Source of the DNA: Theropithecus gelada
Lineage: Eukaryota > Chordata > Mammalia > Primates > Cercopithecidae
DNA length: 64,000 nucleotides
NCBI RefSeq assembly: GCF_003255815.1
Contig: NC_037669.1
Coordinates: forward strand, 136,177,558-136,241,557
Direction: 5' to 3'
The position numbers and the translations under genes are program-made. Under the pieces are notes generated by a model that saw only the letters and a list, made by a program, of their open reading frames with translations, did no database searches and was not told where the DNA came from. Positions 35,281 through 47,497 of the stretch are shown piece after piece (positions within the stretch are counted from its first letter, which is position 1; the number at the start of each line of letters is the position of its first letter).

Positions 35281-35860
35281 CTGTTTCATATATTTTGTCT
35301 GAGTTTTTTTGTTTGTTTCAGGCAGGAGGGTAAATCCAGTCCCTGTTACCTCTTCTTTGACAGAAGCAGAAGTCTGGAAACCTTTTCTTTGTTGTTGTTC
35401 CTGAAGATCCATGTCCGCTGAATGGAAGTCTCTTTTAATGGTACATTGAGGCAGCTTAAACCTACAAAGTCTTCCTTCTTTGCTTGTCATATAAATATTT
35501 TTGTTAAGGGACAAGGTTGCCTTGAATTCAAAAATCTTAGGCAACATAGAACAGTGATGTTGAGTCCTTTAAATGCAATTGTATGCTTTCTAGGACCAAT
35601 ACATTTTTTCAAAATACAGTTGCTAAAACCCACAGATAGAAATTTCATACAATGTTTCAGATTTGGTATGTATGTATCATGTCATAAAATATGTATTTCA
35701 GGCATCATCCATGGTTACCTTATTTCATCTTTCAAAATGTTTAATATTTTCAACCTCCCATTAACAAAAAATTAACTTGTAAACTTATGAAAAATATTAG
35801 TTGTTAAGATGTGGAAAGAGGTACACAGTTTTGCAAAATTATTTTAGGGCAGTATATGAG

Positions 35861-36040
35861 TTTTGTTTGTTTGTTTGTTTGTTTGTTTTTGAGACAGAAT
35901 CTCACTCTGTTGCCTAGGCTAGAGTGCAGTGGCACAATCTCAGCTTACTGCAACATCTGCCTCCTGAGTTCAAGTCATTCTCCTACCTCAGCCTCCCAAG
36001 TAGCTGGGACTACTGGTGTGCACCCCCATACCTGGCTAAT
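35861..36040 (-). mobile_element. Alu SINE, partial
   Basis: (GTTT)n tail then the right arm to 'tacctggctaat', where the next Alu's tail begins. The left arm is missing. Confidence 0.85.
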
Positions 36041-36080
<40 letters not shown>

Positions 36081-36370
36081 TTTTGAGACAGAATCTTGCT
36101 CTTGTCACCCAGGCTGGAGTGCAATGGCGCAAACTTGGCTCACCGCACCCTCCACCTCCTGGGTTCCAGCGATTCTCCTGCCTCAGCCTCCTGAGTAGCT
36201 GGGATTACATGTACACACCACTACGTCTGGCTAATTTTTTTGTATTTTTAGTGGAGATAGGGCTTTGCCACGTTGGCCCAGCTGGTCTAGAACTCCTGAC
36301 CTCAAGTGATCCACCCGCCTCGGACTCCCAAAGTGTTCAGATTACAGGCATGAGCCACTGTGCCCAGCAA
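36041..36370 (-). mobile_element. Alu SINE, full length, with (ATTT)n tail
   Basis: About eleven ATTT units at 36041-36083 precede 'gagacagaatcttgctc'; ends 'ctgtgcccagc'. Confidence 0.93.
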
Positions 36371-36424
36371 TTTTTTTTTTAATTGAAGACAACCATTCTA
36401 AAATACAAATGTGATCATTTTATG

Positions 36425-36660
36425 GCTCCCCATGGCTCTCAGGAAAAACTCCAAACTTCTAACATTTCTTATTAGGCTCTTGGAGGTTTGACTAGCCCTT
36501 ATTTACCTTGCAGCCTGCTCTCTTACCACTGCCCCATCACTCTACTCTCTAGCCATATTAAACTGCTTCAATTCCATAAACATGACATGTTCTCTTTTGA
36601 CGTGGGCCTTTTGTACATAAATATCTTCTGTGTGGAATATTTCTGATTCCCTCCCCACAA
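36425..36660 (+). mobile_element. L2 LINE fragment
   Basis: 'ccttgcagcctgctctcttaccactgcc' and 'gggccttttgtacataaatatcttctgtgtggaat' follow the L2 3'-region pattern. Confidence 0.5.
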
Positions 36661-36741
36661 CTCTGAAGTCTTGGGTTACATGTCTCCTCCTCTTGTGATC
36701 CCATAACCCTTTCCTCTTCATTAATACTTGCCACCTTCTAC

Positions 36742-37035
36742 TTTTTTTGTTTTTGTTTTTGTGATGGAGTCTCGCTTTGTTGCCCAGGCTGGGGTGCAGT
36801 GGCGCAATCTTGGCTCACTGCCACCTCTACCTCCTGGGTTCAAGCAATTCGCCTGCCTCAGCCTCCCGAGTAGCTGGGATTACAGGTGCCCTCCACCATG
36901 CCTTGCTAATTTTTAGTAGAGATGGGGTTTTACCATGTTGGCCAGGCTGGTCTCGAACTCCTGACCTCAAGTGATCTGTCTACCTTTGCTTCCCAAAGTG
37001 CTCGGATTACAGGCATGAGCCACCATACCCAGCCT
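36742..37035 (-). mobile_element. Alu SINE, full length
   Basis: T/G-rich tail at left; ends 'catacccagcc'. CCTTCTACTTT / CCTTCCTTTT flanks. Confidence 0.92.
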
Positions 37036-37889
37036 TCCTTTTACTGCTTTTATGTATTCACTTGTCTCTGTCCACAGAGAGACGCTGACAACAGTATCAC
37101 TCCAATAGCAATAAGCAAAGCCAGCACCCAAATACTGCTTTCTAAATACCATTCTCCAGCAAGAGAAACCAGGGCTTCTTAGAGAAATGGCTGATTTCAG
37201 GACCAAAAAAGAGACAAGATGACTAGGAACAACTTTTTGTACCAGAAGTAAGGAAGTGCTCAAGGAATCATGGGGACATGTCAGAAGGACACAGAAGTCA
37301 GCTTGAAAGAGCTTTTACTGACCAAATAAAAAACAATATGTCAAAATAGACAATGATAGTAAACATTATGTCCACTGAATCAATTAGGAATATATCAGTC
37401 TATGCCAATATAAACAAATGAAAGATTAAATGGAGAGAAGAGAAAGTTCTTCCTTATAATGGAATGTTGACTAATAAACATACAAGGAATAATTGAATTA
37501 GAATATCTTCATTTTGCAACCATCATAAACATAATAAATTTAGGCAGTAAACATCAATGGATAGTAAAATTAGTGGGGGAAAGATGGATGAGGGAATGGG
37601 TTTTATTTATGTTGTCTCAGAGTATCTCCCCACAAAATAATTATCAATTATACAAGGAAAAAGAGTAACTTTACAATGGAGAAACATGAAGATATGTCTT
37701 TACTCAAGGATCAAAATTAACATCAAGAGTAATGGAATAAATCAACACCATGTGTCACTTGATGGATGCAGTGAGATGTGCACAGTATTATCTTAGTAGT
37801 GTCTTGCCTAAAATGCATAGCCTGAATTTAATCATGAATAAACATTAGGCAAACCCAAATTGAGCCACAATCCATAAAATAGCTAGTCT

Positions 37890-38415
37890 GTAATTGTTCT
37901 CCTCATCTGTTGCTATATAACAACCCCCAACCTAGTGGCTTAAAACTACAACACAATTTTGCTGCTATTTGGGCAGGCTTCAGCAGGGGCAGCTTTTCTT
38001 CATCCTGTTGTGTCAGCTGGCATTGCCCAAAGCCCAACCCCACTAGGCCTTAGCTAGAGTAGTTCAAAGGCTAGAAGCTAGAATCATCTGAAGGCTTTCT
38101 CGCTCATATCTGTGATACCTGGGCTGGGACACTCAAACAACTGAGGGCTAGAACAGTTGTAGTCCTCCTGGCATCTCTACCTCTATGTGGTCTCTCTATC
38201 ACAGCTACTTCAGGTTAACTAGATTTCCTATGTGTCAGCTCAGGACTCCCAAGGAGAGTGTGGGGGTGAGTGGCAAGGGATGGGCAGTGAGATATCAAGC
38301 ACTAGGTAGAAGCTGTGTGGTTTTTTCTAATCTAGTCTTAGAAATCACACAGGTTTACTTCCCTGCATTCTCTTAATTAAATGCATCACAAGACCCACCC
38401 AGATTTAAGGAGAGT
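37890..38415 (+). mobile_element. Unidentified ancient repeat
   Basis: 'gttgctatataacaacccccaacctagtggcttaaaac' and 'agaaatcacacaggtttacttccc...cacaagacccacccagattt' match an old mammalian repeat I have seen often but cannot name. Confidence 0.4.
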
Positions 38416-38481
38416 GTTCTGGAAGAACATGTGGAACTGAAATCATGGTGCAATACTTGGAAAATAAAATTAGCCACAATA

Positions 38482-38806
38482 GGCTGAGTGTGTTGCCTCA
38501 CACCTGTAATCTTAGCACTTTGGGAGGCCAAGGCAGGCAGATCATTTGAGGCCAGGAGTTTGAGACCAGCCTGGCCACCATGGCGAAAACCTATCCTACT
38601 AAAAATACAAAAATTAGCCAGGCATGGTGGCGCATGCCTGTAGTCCCAGCTACTTAGGAGGCTGAGGCATAAGAATCACTTGTACGCAGGAGGCGGAGGT
38701 TGAAGTGAGCTGATATGGTGCCACTGCACTCCACTCTGGGCCACAGAGTGAGACTCTATCTCAAAAAAATAAATAATCATGATAATAATAATAATAAATA
38801 ATTTTA
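38482..38806 (+). mobile_element. Alu SINE, full length
   Basis: Runs from 'ggctgagtgtgttgcctcac' to an A-tail grading into (AAT)n. Confidence 0.92.
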
Positions 38807-38856
38807 AAAGTAATCTTCACAAGATTCCTGTACAATGGGTGGTATACTTTTCTCTC

Positions 38857-39165
38857 TTTTTTTTTTTTTTTTTTTTTTTTTTTGAGACGGAGTCTCGCTC
38901 TGTCTCCCGGGCTGGAGTTGCAGTGGCCGGATCTCAGCTCACTGCAAGCTCCGCCTCCCGGGTTCACGCCATTCTCCTGCCTCAGCCTCCCGAGTAGCTG
39001 GGACTACAGGCGCCGCCACCTCACCCGGCTAGTTTTTTGAATTTTTTAGTAGAGACGGGGTTTCACCATGTTCACCAGGATGGTCTCGATCTCCTGACCT
39101 CGTGATCCACCCGTCTCGGCCTCCCAAAGTGCTGGGATTACAGGCTTGAGCCACCGCGCCCGGCC
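38857..39165 (-). mobile_element. Alu SINE, young monkey Y-type (1st of 4 head-to-tail)
   Basis: 27-base oligo-T; 'gtggccggatctc', 'cgtctcggcc', 'caggcttgag'; ends 'gcgcccggcc'. Confidence 0.94.
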
Positions 39166-39462
39166 TTCTTTTTTCTTTTTAGAGGGAGTTTCACTTTTGG
39201 CGTCCAGGCTGGAGTGCAGCGGCGCGATCTCAGTTCACTGCAACCTCTACCTCCGGGGTTCAAGCAATTCTCCTGCCTCAGCCTCCCGAATAGCTGGGAC
39301 TACAGGCATGCACCACCATGCCTGGCTACTTTTGTATTTTTAGTAGAGATAGGGTTTCACCATGTTGGCCAAGCTAGTCTCGAACTCCTGACCTCAGGTG
39401 AGCCACCTTCCTCAACCTCCCAAAGTGCTGTGATTACAGGCGTGAGCCACCACTCCCCGCCT
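39166..39462 (-). mobile_element. Alu SINE (2nd of 4)
   Basis: Short T-tail, 'agagggagtttcac', ends 'actccccgcc'. Confidence 0.92.
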
Positions 39463-39760
39463 CTTTTTTTTTTTTTGGAGACAGAGTCTCACTCTGTCAC
39501 CAAGGCTGGAGTGCAGTGGTGTGATCTGGGCCCACTGGAACCTCCCTTGCCCTTGTTCAAGCGATTCTCCTACCTCACCCTCTGGAGTAGCTGGGACTAT
39601 AGGCACACACCAACCCACCAGGCTAATTTTTCGTATTTTTAGTAGACACAGGGTTTCACCATATTGGCCAAGCTGGTCTCAAACTCCTGACCTCAGGTGA
39701 GCTGCAGGCGTTGGCCTCCCAAAGTGCTGGGATTACAGGTGTGGGTGACTGCACCCAGCC
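39463..39760 (-). mobile_element. Alu SINE (3rd of 4)
   Basis: T-tail, 'ggagacagagtctcac', ends 'tgcacccagcc'. Confidence 0.92.
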
Positions 39761-39776
39761 TCAAGACCCAGAATTT

Positions 39777-40076
39777 TCTTTTTTTTTTTTTTTGGAGACG
39801 GAGTCTTGCTCTGTCGCCCAGGCTGGAGTGCTGTGGCCGGATCTCGGCTCACTGCAAGCTCTACCTCCCGGGTTTATGCCATTCTCCTGCCTCAGCCTCC
39901 CGAGTAGGTGGGACTACAGGCGCCTGCCACTTCGCCCGGCTAGTTTTTTGTATTTTTTAGTAGAGACGGGGTTTCACCATGTTAGCCAGGATGGCCTTGA
40001 TCTCCTGACCTTGTGATCCGCCCGTCTCGGCCTCCCAAAGTGCTGGGATTACAGGCTTGAGCCACCGCGCCCAGCC
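39777..40076 (-). mobile_element. Alu SINE, young monkey Y-type (4th of 4)
   Basis: T-tail then 'gtggccggatctcgg'; ends 'gcgcccagcc'. Target-site duplication CAAGACCCAGA. Confidence 0.94.
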
Positions 40077-40342
40077 AAGACCCAGATTTCTAAGCTGAAA
40101 GTAAAATAACTGGAGTACATCCTAAGCCCAGGATACTGAACCTTGTCCATCAGACAAAAAGAGACTATCTTAAAAAACAGAACTTTAACAAACAAACAAA
40201 AAAAAACTCAGAAGTTTCCTGAATATGGCAGGATTTTACAGAATTTGGATCCCAGGATTTGGGCTCATTGCTAAGCAGTTGTATGAGGCCCTAACAGGGC
40301 CAGAGCATAAACCATTTAATGGTCAAAAAAACAAGAGGTTTT

Positions 40343-40643
40343 GGACCGGGTGCGGTGGCTCAATCCTGTAATCCCAGCACTTTGGAAGGCTGAGGCGGGC
40401 AGATCACAAGGTCAGGAGTTCGAGACCAGCCATAACCAACATGGTGAAACCCTGCCTCTACTAAAATACAAAAAATTAGCCAGGCATGATGGCAGGTGCC
40501 TATAGTCCCAGCTACTGGGGACGCTGAGGCAGGGGAATCGCTTGAACCCAGGAGGCAGAGGTTGCAGTGAGCCGAGATCACACCATTGCACTCCAACCTG
40601 GGGGACAGAGTGAGACTTCATCTCAAAAAAAAAAACAAAAAAC
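40343..40643 (+). mobile_element. Alu SINE, full length
   Basis: Runs from 'ggaccgggtgcggtggctca' to an A-tail; ACAAGAGGTTTT / AACGAGGTTTT flanks. Confidence 0.92.
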
Positions 40644-40710
40644 GAGGTTTTATCCAAACAAGGAGGGGTTTGCACAATAATAAATCACACCGACTGTTCT
40701 TATATTAACA

Positions 40711-40783
40711 ACTCAATTAGTTAAGCTAAAAATTAGTTAAACTAATATTAAACTAGTTAAACTAGTATTAAACTACAAATTCA
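40711..40783. repeat. Degenerate short tandem repeat around AACTAGTT
   Basis: Units such as TTAGTTAAACTAATATTAAAC recur three to four times; each is nearly self-complementary. Confidence 0.75.
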
Positions 40784-40820
40784 AAATATTTACCAAAAGG
40801 CTACCTGGCTACATAATTTC

Positions 40821-41131
40821 TTTTTTTTTTTTTTTTTTTTTGAGACGGAGTCTCGCTCTGTTGCCTAGGCTGGAGTGCAGTGGTGCGATCTGGGCTCACT
40901 GCAAGCTCTGCCTCCTGGGTTCACGCCATTCTCCTGTCTCAGCCTCCCGAGTAGCTGGGACTACAGGCACCCGCCACCTCGCCCGGCTAGTTTTTTGTAT
41001 TTTTTTTTTTTTTAGTAGAGATGGCATTTCACCGTGTCAGCCAGGATGGTCTCGATCTCCTGACCTCGTGATCCGCCCATCTCAGCCTCCCAAAGTGCTG
41101 GGATTACAGACTTGAGCCACCGTGCCCGGCT
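40821..41131 (-). mobile_element. Alu SINE, Y-type, with T-expansion in the linker
   Basis: Target-site duplication CTGGCTACATAATTTC on both sides. The central A-rich linker has grown to 15 T (seen at 41000-41012). Confidence 0.95.
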
Positions 41132-41559
41132 CTGGCTACATAATTTCAATAGCTCCACTACTCGAACCATCTGGGACTTCATCAAAGGATACCTACCAAG
41201 TGTGACATAATTCCTACCTTTCCTAGGATCTTTAATAACTATCTTATTACTACTAATCTTTGGTTCTTATTTGTTTAACCTCCTTGTAAAGTCTGTGTCT
41301 TCTAGGTTGCTGTAGTTCAATGCCAAAATAATGGTCATACAGAGATTGCAGCCAATCCCTGCCTCATATTCAGACTCTCCTGATGCTCCACCCTTGGGAC
41401 CCTCAGACCAAGCAGCCAGAGATTTGCATACCCTCAATAGGCAGCGCCAATGCCCCATTCAACAGAAAGTAAATACGTAAGATTGACTTCCTCCCTCATC
41501 AATCTGGAAAAATAAAAAGTAGTCATCTCTGAGACGGGAAAATGAGACAGGCATAATAC

Positions 41560-42020
41560 AAGGTGGTTGCAGAAAAATTTAATAATTTCAGGCAGCAGTT
41601 TCACGTAACAAGGAAAAAAACTGTTAAAATATTTGCATAAGGTAGAGGCTGATAAGACTCTAAAAACCAGGGTGTGGGCCAAACTCACTAAGGCTGACAG
41701 GACATAACATGGCGCTGGATTTGACCTAGGTTTCACCTAGGACCTAATTATATACTTATTAACATACTAAATCACACACCCACCAGTGCCATGACAGTCC
41801 CATATTTGGTTAAAAAATGGCACCACAGTTCTGAGAAATCTCTACATTTTTCCAGGATTCTTTATGAATATTCCATTCCTTGGTTAAAGAAATCTACAAA
41901 GATAAAAACCTCAAATCGGGCTGTGTGACTCTCGAGTATGTTCACACTCCCCTTTCTTGAATGTGTAATTTTCTCTTTGCAATAAACCTCCATACTTTTA
42001 TAACCGCCCAGTGGGTTCAC
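41560..42020 (+). mobile_element. Possible old endogenous-retrovirus LTR
   Basis: 'aacatggcgctgg', 'ccagtgccatgacagtcccatatttgg' and a late 'ctctttgcaataaacctcc' poly-A signal region look like an ERV1-class LTR 3' part. Family not resolved; no coding region. Confidence 0.4.
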
Positions 42021-42169
42021 CTTGCCCTCTGCCTAGACAGAGTCAATCTATCAAGACGGGAATTGCCATAGAGAAAGAGTAATTCACACAGAGCCGGCTG
42101 TGTGGGAGACCAGAGTTTTATTACTACTCAAATCAGTCTCCCTAAGCATTAAGTTTTTAAGAACGAATT

Positions 42170-42477
42170 GGCTGGGCGCAGTGGCTCACGCCTGTAATCC
42201 CAGCACTTCAGGAGGCCGAGGAGGGTAGATCACGAGGTCAGAAGTTTGAGACCAGCCTGACCAAAATGGTGAAATGCTGTGTCTGCTAAAAATGCAAAAA
42301 TTAGCCAGGCATGAAGGCATGCACCTATAATCCCAGCTACTTGAGAGGCTAGGGGAAGAGAATCACTTGAACCCAGAAGGCGCAGGTTGCTGTGAGCAGA
42401 GATCACAACACTGCACTCCAGCCTGGGCGACAGGGCGAGACTCGGTCTCAAAAACAAGCAAACAACAACAACAAAAA
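42170..42477 (+). mobile_element. Alu SINE, full length
   Basis: Runs from 'ggctgggcgcagtggctcac' to a (CAA)n-containing tail. Confidence 0.93.
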
Positions 42478-42700
42478 ATGGTGGGTAGGGGGAAGCCAGT
42501 GAGCTGAGAGTGCTGATTGGTCAGGTCAGAGATGAAATCATAGGGAGTCGAAGCTGTCTTCTTGCACTGAGTCACTTCCTGGATGAGAGCCACAAGATCA
42601 GATGAGCCAATTTATCTATCTGGGTGGTGCCGGCTGATCCATTGAGGACAGGGTCTGCAAAATATCCCAAGCACTGGTCTTAGGTTTTATAATAGTGTTT

Positions 42701-43014
42701 TATTTCTTTTATTTATTTATTTATTTATTTATTTATTTTTTAAAGACAGAGTTTCACTCTTGTTGCCCAGGCTGGAGTGTAGTGGCACCATCTCAGCTCA
42801 CCACAATCTCAGCCTCTTGGGTTCAAGTGATTCTCCTGCCTCAGCCTCCCAAGTAGCTGGGATTACAGGCATGTGCCACCACACCCGGCTAATTTTGTAG
42901 TTTTAGTAGAGATGGGGTTTCTCCATGTTGGTCATGCTGGTCTCAAACTCCCAACCTCATGTGATCTGCCCACCAAAGTGCTGGGATTACAGGTGTGAGC
43001 CACCACACCCAGCC
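42701..43014 (-). mobile_element. Alu SINE, full length, (TTTA)n tail
   Basis: (TTTA)n then 'aagacagagtttcac'; ends 'acacccagcc'. Short deletion near 'ctgcccaccaaagtg'. Confidence 0.93.
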
Positions 43015-44048
43015 TCTCAGAGTGATTTTTATCCCCAGGAGCAATTTAGGGAGTGTCAGAATCTTGTAGCCTCCAGATGCATGACTCCTAAACCATAATT
43101 TATAATCTTTTGACTAATACGTTAGTACTACAAAGGCAGTTTAGTCCCCAGGCAAGAAGGGGATTTGTTTTGGGAAAAGGCTGTTATCATCTCTGCCTCA
43201 AACTATAAACTAAGTTCCTCCTAAAGTTAGTTTGTCCCACACCCAGGAATGAACTAGGACGGCTTGATGGTCAGAGGCAAGATGGAGTTGGTCAGGTCAG
43301 ACCTCTTTCACTGTCTCAGTTATAATCTCGCAGTGACAGTTTCACTTTCATTATCTTCCAACTAATCCTTGAATTGCTTCTTGGGAAGGTGTCAAGAGCC
43401 TGGAGACTGGTTGGGTTGAGACCCCACTGGCATTTGGGGACCTCCCCTAACCCACTGGTATCAATAAGACCTAACAATCCTATTGCTAGGTATTTGCCCA
43501 AGAGAGATGAAAAGATATGTTTACACAAAAACCTGTATGCAAATGTTTATAGTGAAATTACTCATAAAAAATGGGAAACAATCCAAATGTTCTTCAACTG
43601 GTCAGTAGATAAACACACTCTGGCACATCCATACAATGAAATATTAGTGGGGAGAAAAAATGAAGGAGGTGGGGATGTGGGACAACGATATCAATGAATC
43701 TCAATGCATTATGCTGACTGAAAGAAGACACATTCAAAAGGTACACTTTGCATGATTCCATTTACATGATATTTTGGAAAAGGCAAAGCTATAGGAAGAG
43801 AAAAGAGATCAGTGGTTACCAGAGGTTGGGGAATGGGTGGAGAGGTTGACTTCAGATGGGCACAAGGGTATATACTTTTTGGAGTTAACAGACCTATTCC
43901 ATATCTTGATTGTGGTGGTAGTTCTATAATATTTATTAAAACTCATAGAACCGGGTGATGGGTGCACCATAATCTCAGAAATCACCACTAAAGACCTTAT
44001 TCATGTAATCAAACACCACTCATTCCCCCAAAAACCTATGAAAAAAAA

Positions 44049-44349
44049 CTTTTTTTTTTTTTTTTTGAGACTGAGTCCCGCTCTGTATCCCAAGCTGTGA
44101 GTATAGTGGTGCAATCTTGGCTCACTGTAACCTCCACCTCCTGGGTTCAAGCAATCCTCCCACCTAAGCCTCTCGAGTAACTGGAATTACAGGTGTGCGC
44201 CACCATGCTCCGCTAACGTTTATATTTTTAGTAGAGATGGGGTTTCATCATGTTGGCCAGGCTGGTCTAGAACTCCTGACCTCAAGTGATCTGCCCGCCT
44301 CGGCCTCCCAAAGTGCTGGGATTACAGGTATGAGCCACCATGCCTTGCT
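44049..44349 (-). mobile_element. Alu SINE, full length
   Basis: 18-base oligo-T; ends 'catgccttgc'. Confidence 0.92.
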
Positions 44350-44418
44350 TAAATCTATGGAAATTTTAAAAACAAACAAACAAACAAACAAACAAGAAAA
44401 ACACCCAAAAACCTCATA

Positions 44419-44710
44419 GGGCCAGGCGTGGTTGCTCACGTCTGTAATGTCAGCACTTTGGGAGGCCAAGGCAGGCAGATCACTTGAGGTCAGGAGTTCA
44501 AGACCAGCCTGGCCAACATGGCGAAACCCCATATCCACTAAAAATACAAAAATTAGCCAGGTGTGGTGGCATGCACCTGTAGTCTTAGCTACTCAGGAGA
44601 TTGGGGCATGAGAATTGCTTGAACCTGGGAGACGGAAGTTGCAGTGAGCCAAGATCACATCACTGTACTCCAGCCTGGGCAACAGAGTAAGACTCTCAAA
44701 AGAAAACAAA
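44419..44710 (+). mobile_element. Alu SINE, full length
   Basis: Runs from 'ggccaggcgtggttgctcac' to a short A-tail; forms an inverted pair with the copy at 44049. Confidence 0.92.
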
Positions 44711-44711
44711 A

Positions 44712-45020
44712 GGTCAGGCGCCGTGGGTCACACCTGTAATCCCAGCACTTTGGGAGGCCAAGGCGGGTGAATCACCTGAGGTCAGGAGTTGGAGACCAGT
44801 CTGGCTAACATGGTGAAACCCAGTATCCACCAAAAATACAAAATTTGCCAGGTCAGGTGGCAGGCGCCTGTAATCTCAGCTACCCAAGAGGCTGAGGCAG
44901 GAGAATTGCCTGAACCCAGGAGGTGAAGATTGCAGTGAGCCAAGATCACGCCACTGTATTCCAACCTGGGCGACAGAGCAAGACTGTCTCAAAAACAAAA
45001 CAAAACAAAACAAACAAAAA
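44712..45020 (+). mobile_element. Alu SINE, full length
   Basis: Runs from 'ggtcaggcgccgtgggtcac' to a (CAAAA)n tail. Confidence 0.92.
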
Positions 45021-45521
45021 ACACATACAAAAACAAACTCATAGAACTGTACACTAAAAAGGGCCAATTTTACTGGATATAAATTATACCTCAATAAACC
45101 TGATTCCCACCTCAAAAATAAACAATTTTAAAATTCTGAGGAATATACAGAAGATACTGTTCAGATCTTAGTGAAATGATTGGAAAACCAGAGAAGAAAT
45201 CCACAATCAGACATAGGTATACGAAGGGTCCACTAGATGGTGGTATTAATTTTTGTAATAGAGCCTAGAAAACTTTGAAGTGAAGACATCACAGGCATGG
45301 CAGTGGAGTAGTTTTTTGAAAAATGTTCTTGAAGTTTATTGCTGTAATTCCTGATGTATGTGTCACCTTGATTTTTGTGTTTTTGCTAAGCCAGGTGTCC
45401 TGGCCTTCCACTGATTCTGGGAGGCCATAAATATCCTTCTAGTAAAATTCTCTCTTTCGGATTTGTTTTGTTTCTGAAACAGACTGAATAGCAGCATTAA
45501 TAGTGGTAGTTAACCAACTTG

Positions 45522-45815
45522 TTTGTTTATTTTTTGAGATGGAGTATTGCTCTTGTTGCCCAGGCTGCAGTGCAATGGCGTGATCTCGGCTTACTGCAAC
45601 CTCCGCCTCCTGGGTTCAATAATTCTCCTGCCTCAGCCCCCTAAGTATCTGAGTTTACAGGCATGCACCACCATGCCCAGCTAATTTTGTATTTTTAGTA
45701 GAGATGGGGTTTCACCATGTTGGCCAGGCTGGTCTCGAACTCGTGACTCAGGTGATCCACCCACCTCACCCTCCCAAAATGCTGGGATTACAGGCGTGAG
45801 CCACTGTGCCCAACC
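45522..45815 (-). mobile_element. Alu SINE, full length
   Basis: 'tttgtttattttttgagatgg' at left; ends 'tgtgcccaacc'. Confidence 0.92.
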
Positions 45816-47156
45816 TGCTTTGAGGTTTTTGTTGTTGTTTCTGTTCTTATTTTCCTGTATGCAGAATTTTAAATATGTACAAAATAAACAGAATGGTCTC
45901 ATATGAACCCTCGGTGTACCTATCACCAAGCTTCAATAGCCTTTGATAATCCGCCATTTTAAATTCAAACCTCCATGACTACCAATCCCCATGTAAAAAG
46001 TTTTTTATAGTTGTTTGTTTGTTTTTTGAGATAAAACTCTTATGTATTTTGAAATGCAGAAATTTTAACTGTGCAATTTCAATTTGTTTCTGAAGGACCT
46101 AGTTTGGAAGTTTCTAAGAATACAGAGCAAAAAGAAAATGGAAAATTATGAGAGAAAGCTTACGGGGTAAATCCAGTAAACAAAATAAAAGTTTACTAGG
46201 ACTTTTAGGGGGAGTTAATGAAGAGGAAAAAATGAAAAATCAAAGGTATTATTAAGGAAAATTTCTCTAAAATCAAGAAAGATTTGAAACTTTGTTCAAA
46301 AAGACCTAATAAATGTTGAACGAGATTAACAGAAAAATACATACCATCACACATCCTGGTGAAAATTCTGAACTTGAAGGATAAAGTGAATTTTCACAAG
46401 CGTTCAACTGGAAAACACAGGATACCTATAAAAAGGTAAGAAAAAAAAAAAAGCAAGAAAGGATCATGGCTACCACCAGAAGGGTTTTATATTTGGCGGT
46501 TTTACCAGCTTCCCCAAGACACATCAATCAGGGAACACCGGTATTCCAAAGAAAAGGGGAAATGATATTAACTGAAGTGAGTAAGGGGAGTTGAAAATGC
46601 AAAAAACAAAAACAAAAACAAAAACAATTATTCATGACAGTATGGGCTGAAGGTCCCATGCAGTATCAGTTTTGTTTTTATAGTGATAGTGACATTTGTT
46701 CCGCATTTGCTGAGGGACACTGAGAGCCTGGTGGGGGTGGGTTCCCAGGTTTGTAGAGAAATGTTTTAGTTTGTGTTGGAAAGATACTACCACTAAGTCT
46801 TCTAAGAAGACAATAGCAATTTGGGCATGGCTTAGCAATGAATACTTGTCTCTACTCTTCATTTAGCATTAGCAGGGGCAGCTCAACTTGGGGCTGGAGG
46901 ATTCTCTTCCAAGATAGCTCACACACATTGCTGGCAATTTGTTGATTGGGAGCTCACTCAGTGCTGCAAGCTGCAGGTCTTAGTTTCTTTCCACATAGTC
47001 TTTCCCTTAGTTCATGGGACTCAGTTCCAGGAGTGAGTATCTCAAGAGAAAGAAAGTGAAAACTTCCAGTTTCTTAAGACTTGGGCCTGGAAATTAACCC
47101 AGCATCATCTCAGCTGTATTCTGTTGGTCAGTCATGTATAAATTCAAGGGAAGGGA
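45816..47156. other. Intergenic stretch, mostly unassigned
   Basis: 45870-46000 ('aacagaatggtctcatatgaaccc') resembles an old LINE 3' region. The rest shows no recognisable feature apart from A-rich runs. Confidence 0.4.
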
Positions 47157-47490
47157 ACCAGTCATGGTGGCTCACGCTTGTAATCCTAGCACTTTGGGAG
47201 GCCGAGTTGGGCGGATCACCTGAGGTCAGGAGTTTGAGACCAGCTTGGCCAACATGGTGAGACCCCCCAACCCCGGCCCCCCATCTCTACTAAAAATACA
47301 AAAATTAGCTGGGTGTGGTGGTGCGCATCTGTAGTCCCAGCTACTCAGGAGGCTGAGATGGGAGAATCACTTGAACCTGGGAGGCGGAGGCTGCAACGAG
47401 CTGAGATCATGTCACTGTACTACTGCACTCCAGCCTGGGTGACAGAGTAAGACTTGGTCTCAAAAAAGAAAAAAGAAGAAACCTTAAAAA
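47157..47490 (+). mobile_element. Alu SINE, full length
   Basis: Runs from 'gaaccagtcatggtggctcac' to an A/G tail; contains a C-rich insertion at 47263-47282. Confidence 0.92.
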
Positions 47491-47497
47491 TCTGCAG

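Larger units (their letters stand above)
42040..43344 (-). mobile_element. Old LTR-like repeat on the minus strand, split by two Alus
   Basis: Segments 42040-42169, 42478-42700 and 43015-43344 form one element. On the minus strand it starts near TGAAACTGTCAC, with 'gactccatcttgcct' and 'ttcctgggtgtggga'. I recognise this as a recurrent LTR-type sequence but cannot assign a family. No open reading frame of retroviral type. Confidence 0.5.
43450..45118 (+). mobile_element. Old L1 (L1M-type) 3' region, split by Alus
   Basis: 'caatcctattgctaggtatttgccc', 'gtggttaccagaggttgggg' and 'gggtgatgggtgcaccataatctc' run to 44048. After three Alus, 'actgtacactaaaaagggccaatttt' and 'tatacctcaataaacc' finish it. 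A 107-residue frame at 43374-43697 is part of this L1. Confidence 0.75.

Noticed and set aside
43374..43697. 107-codon open frame.
   Set aside because: The second half is old L1 3'-region sequence; no start context or conserved domain.
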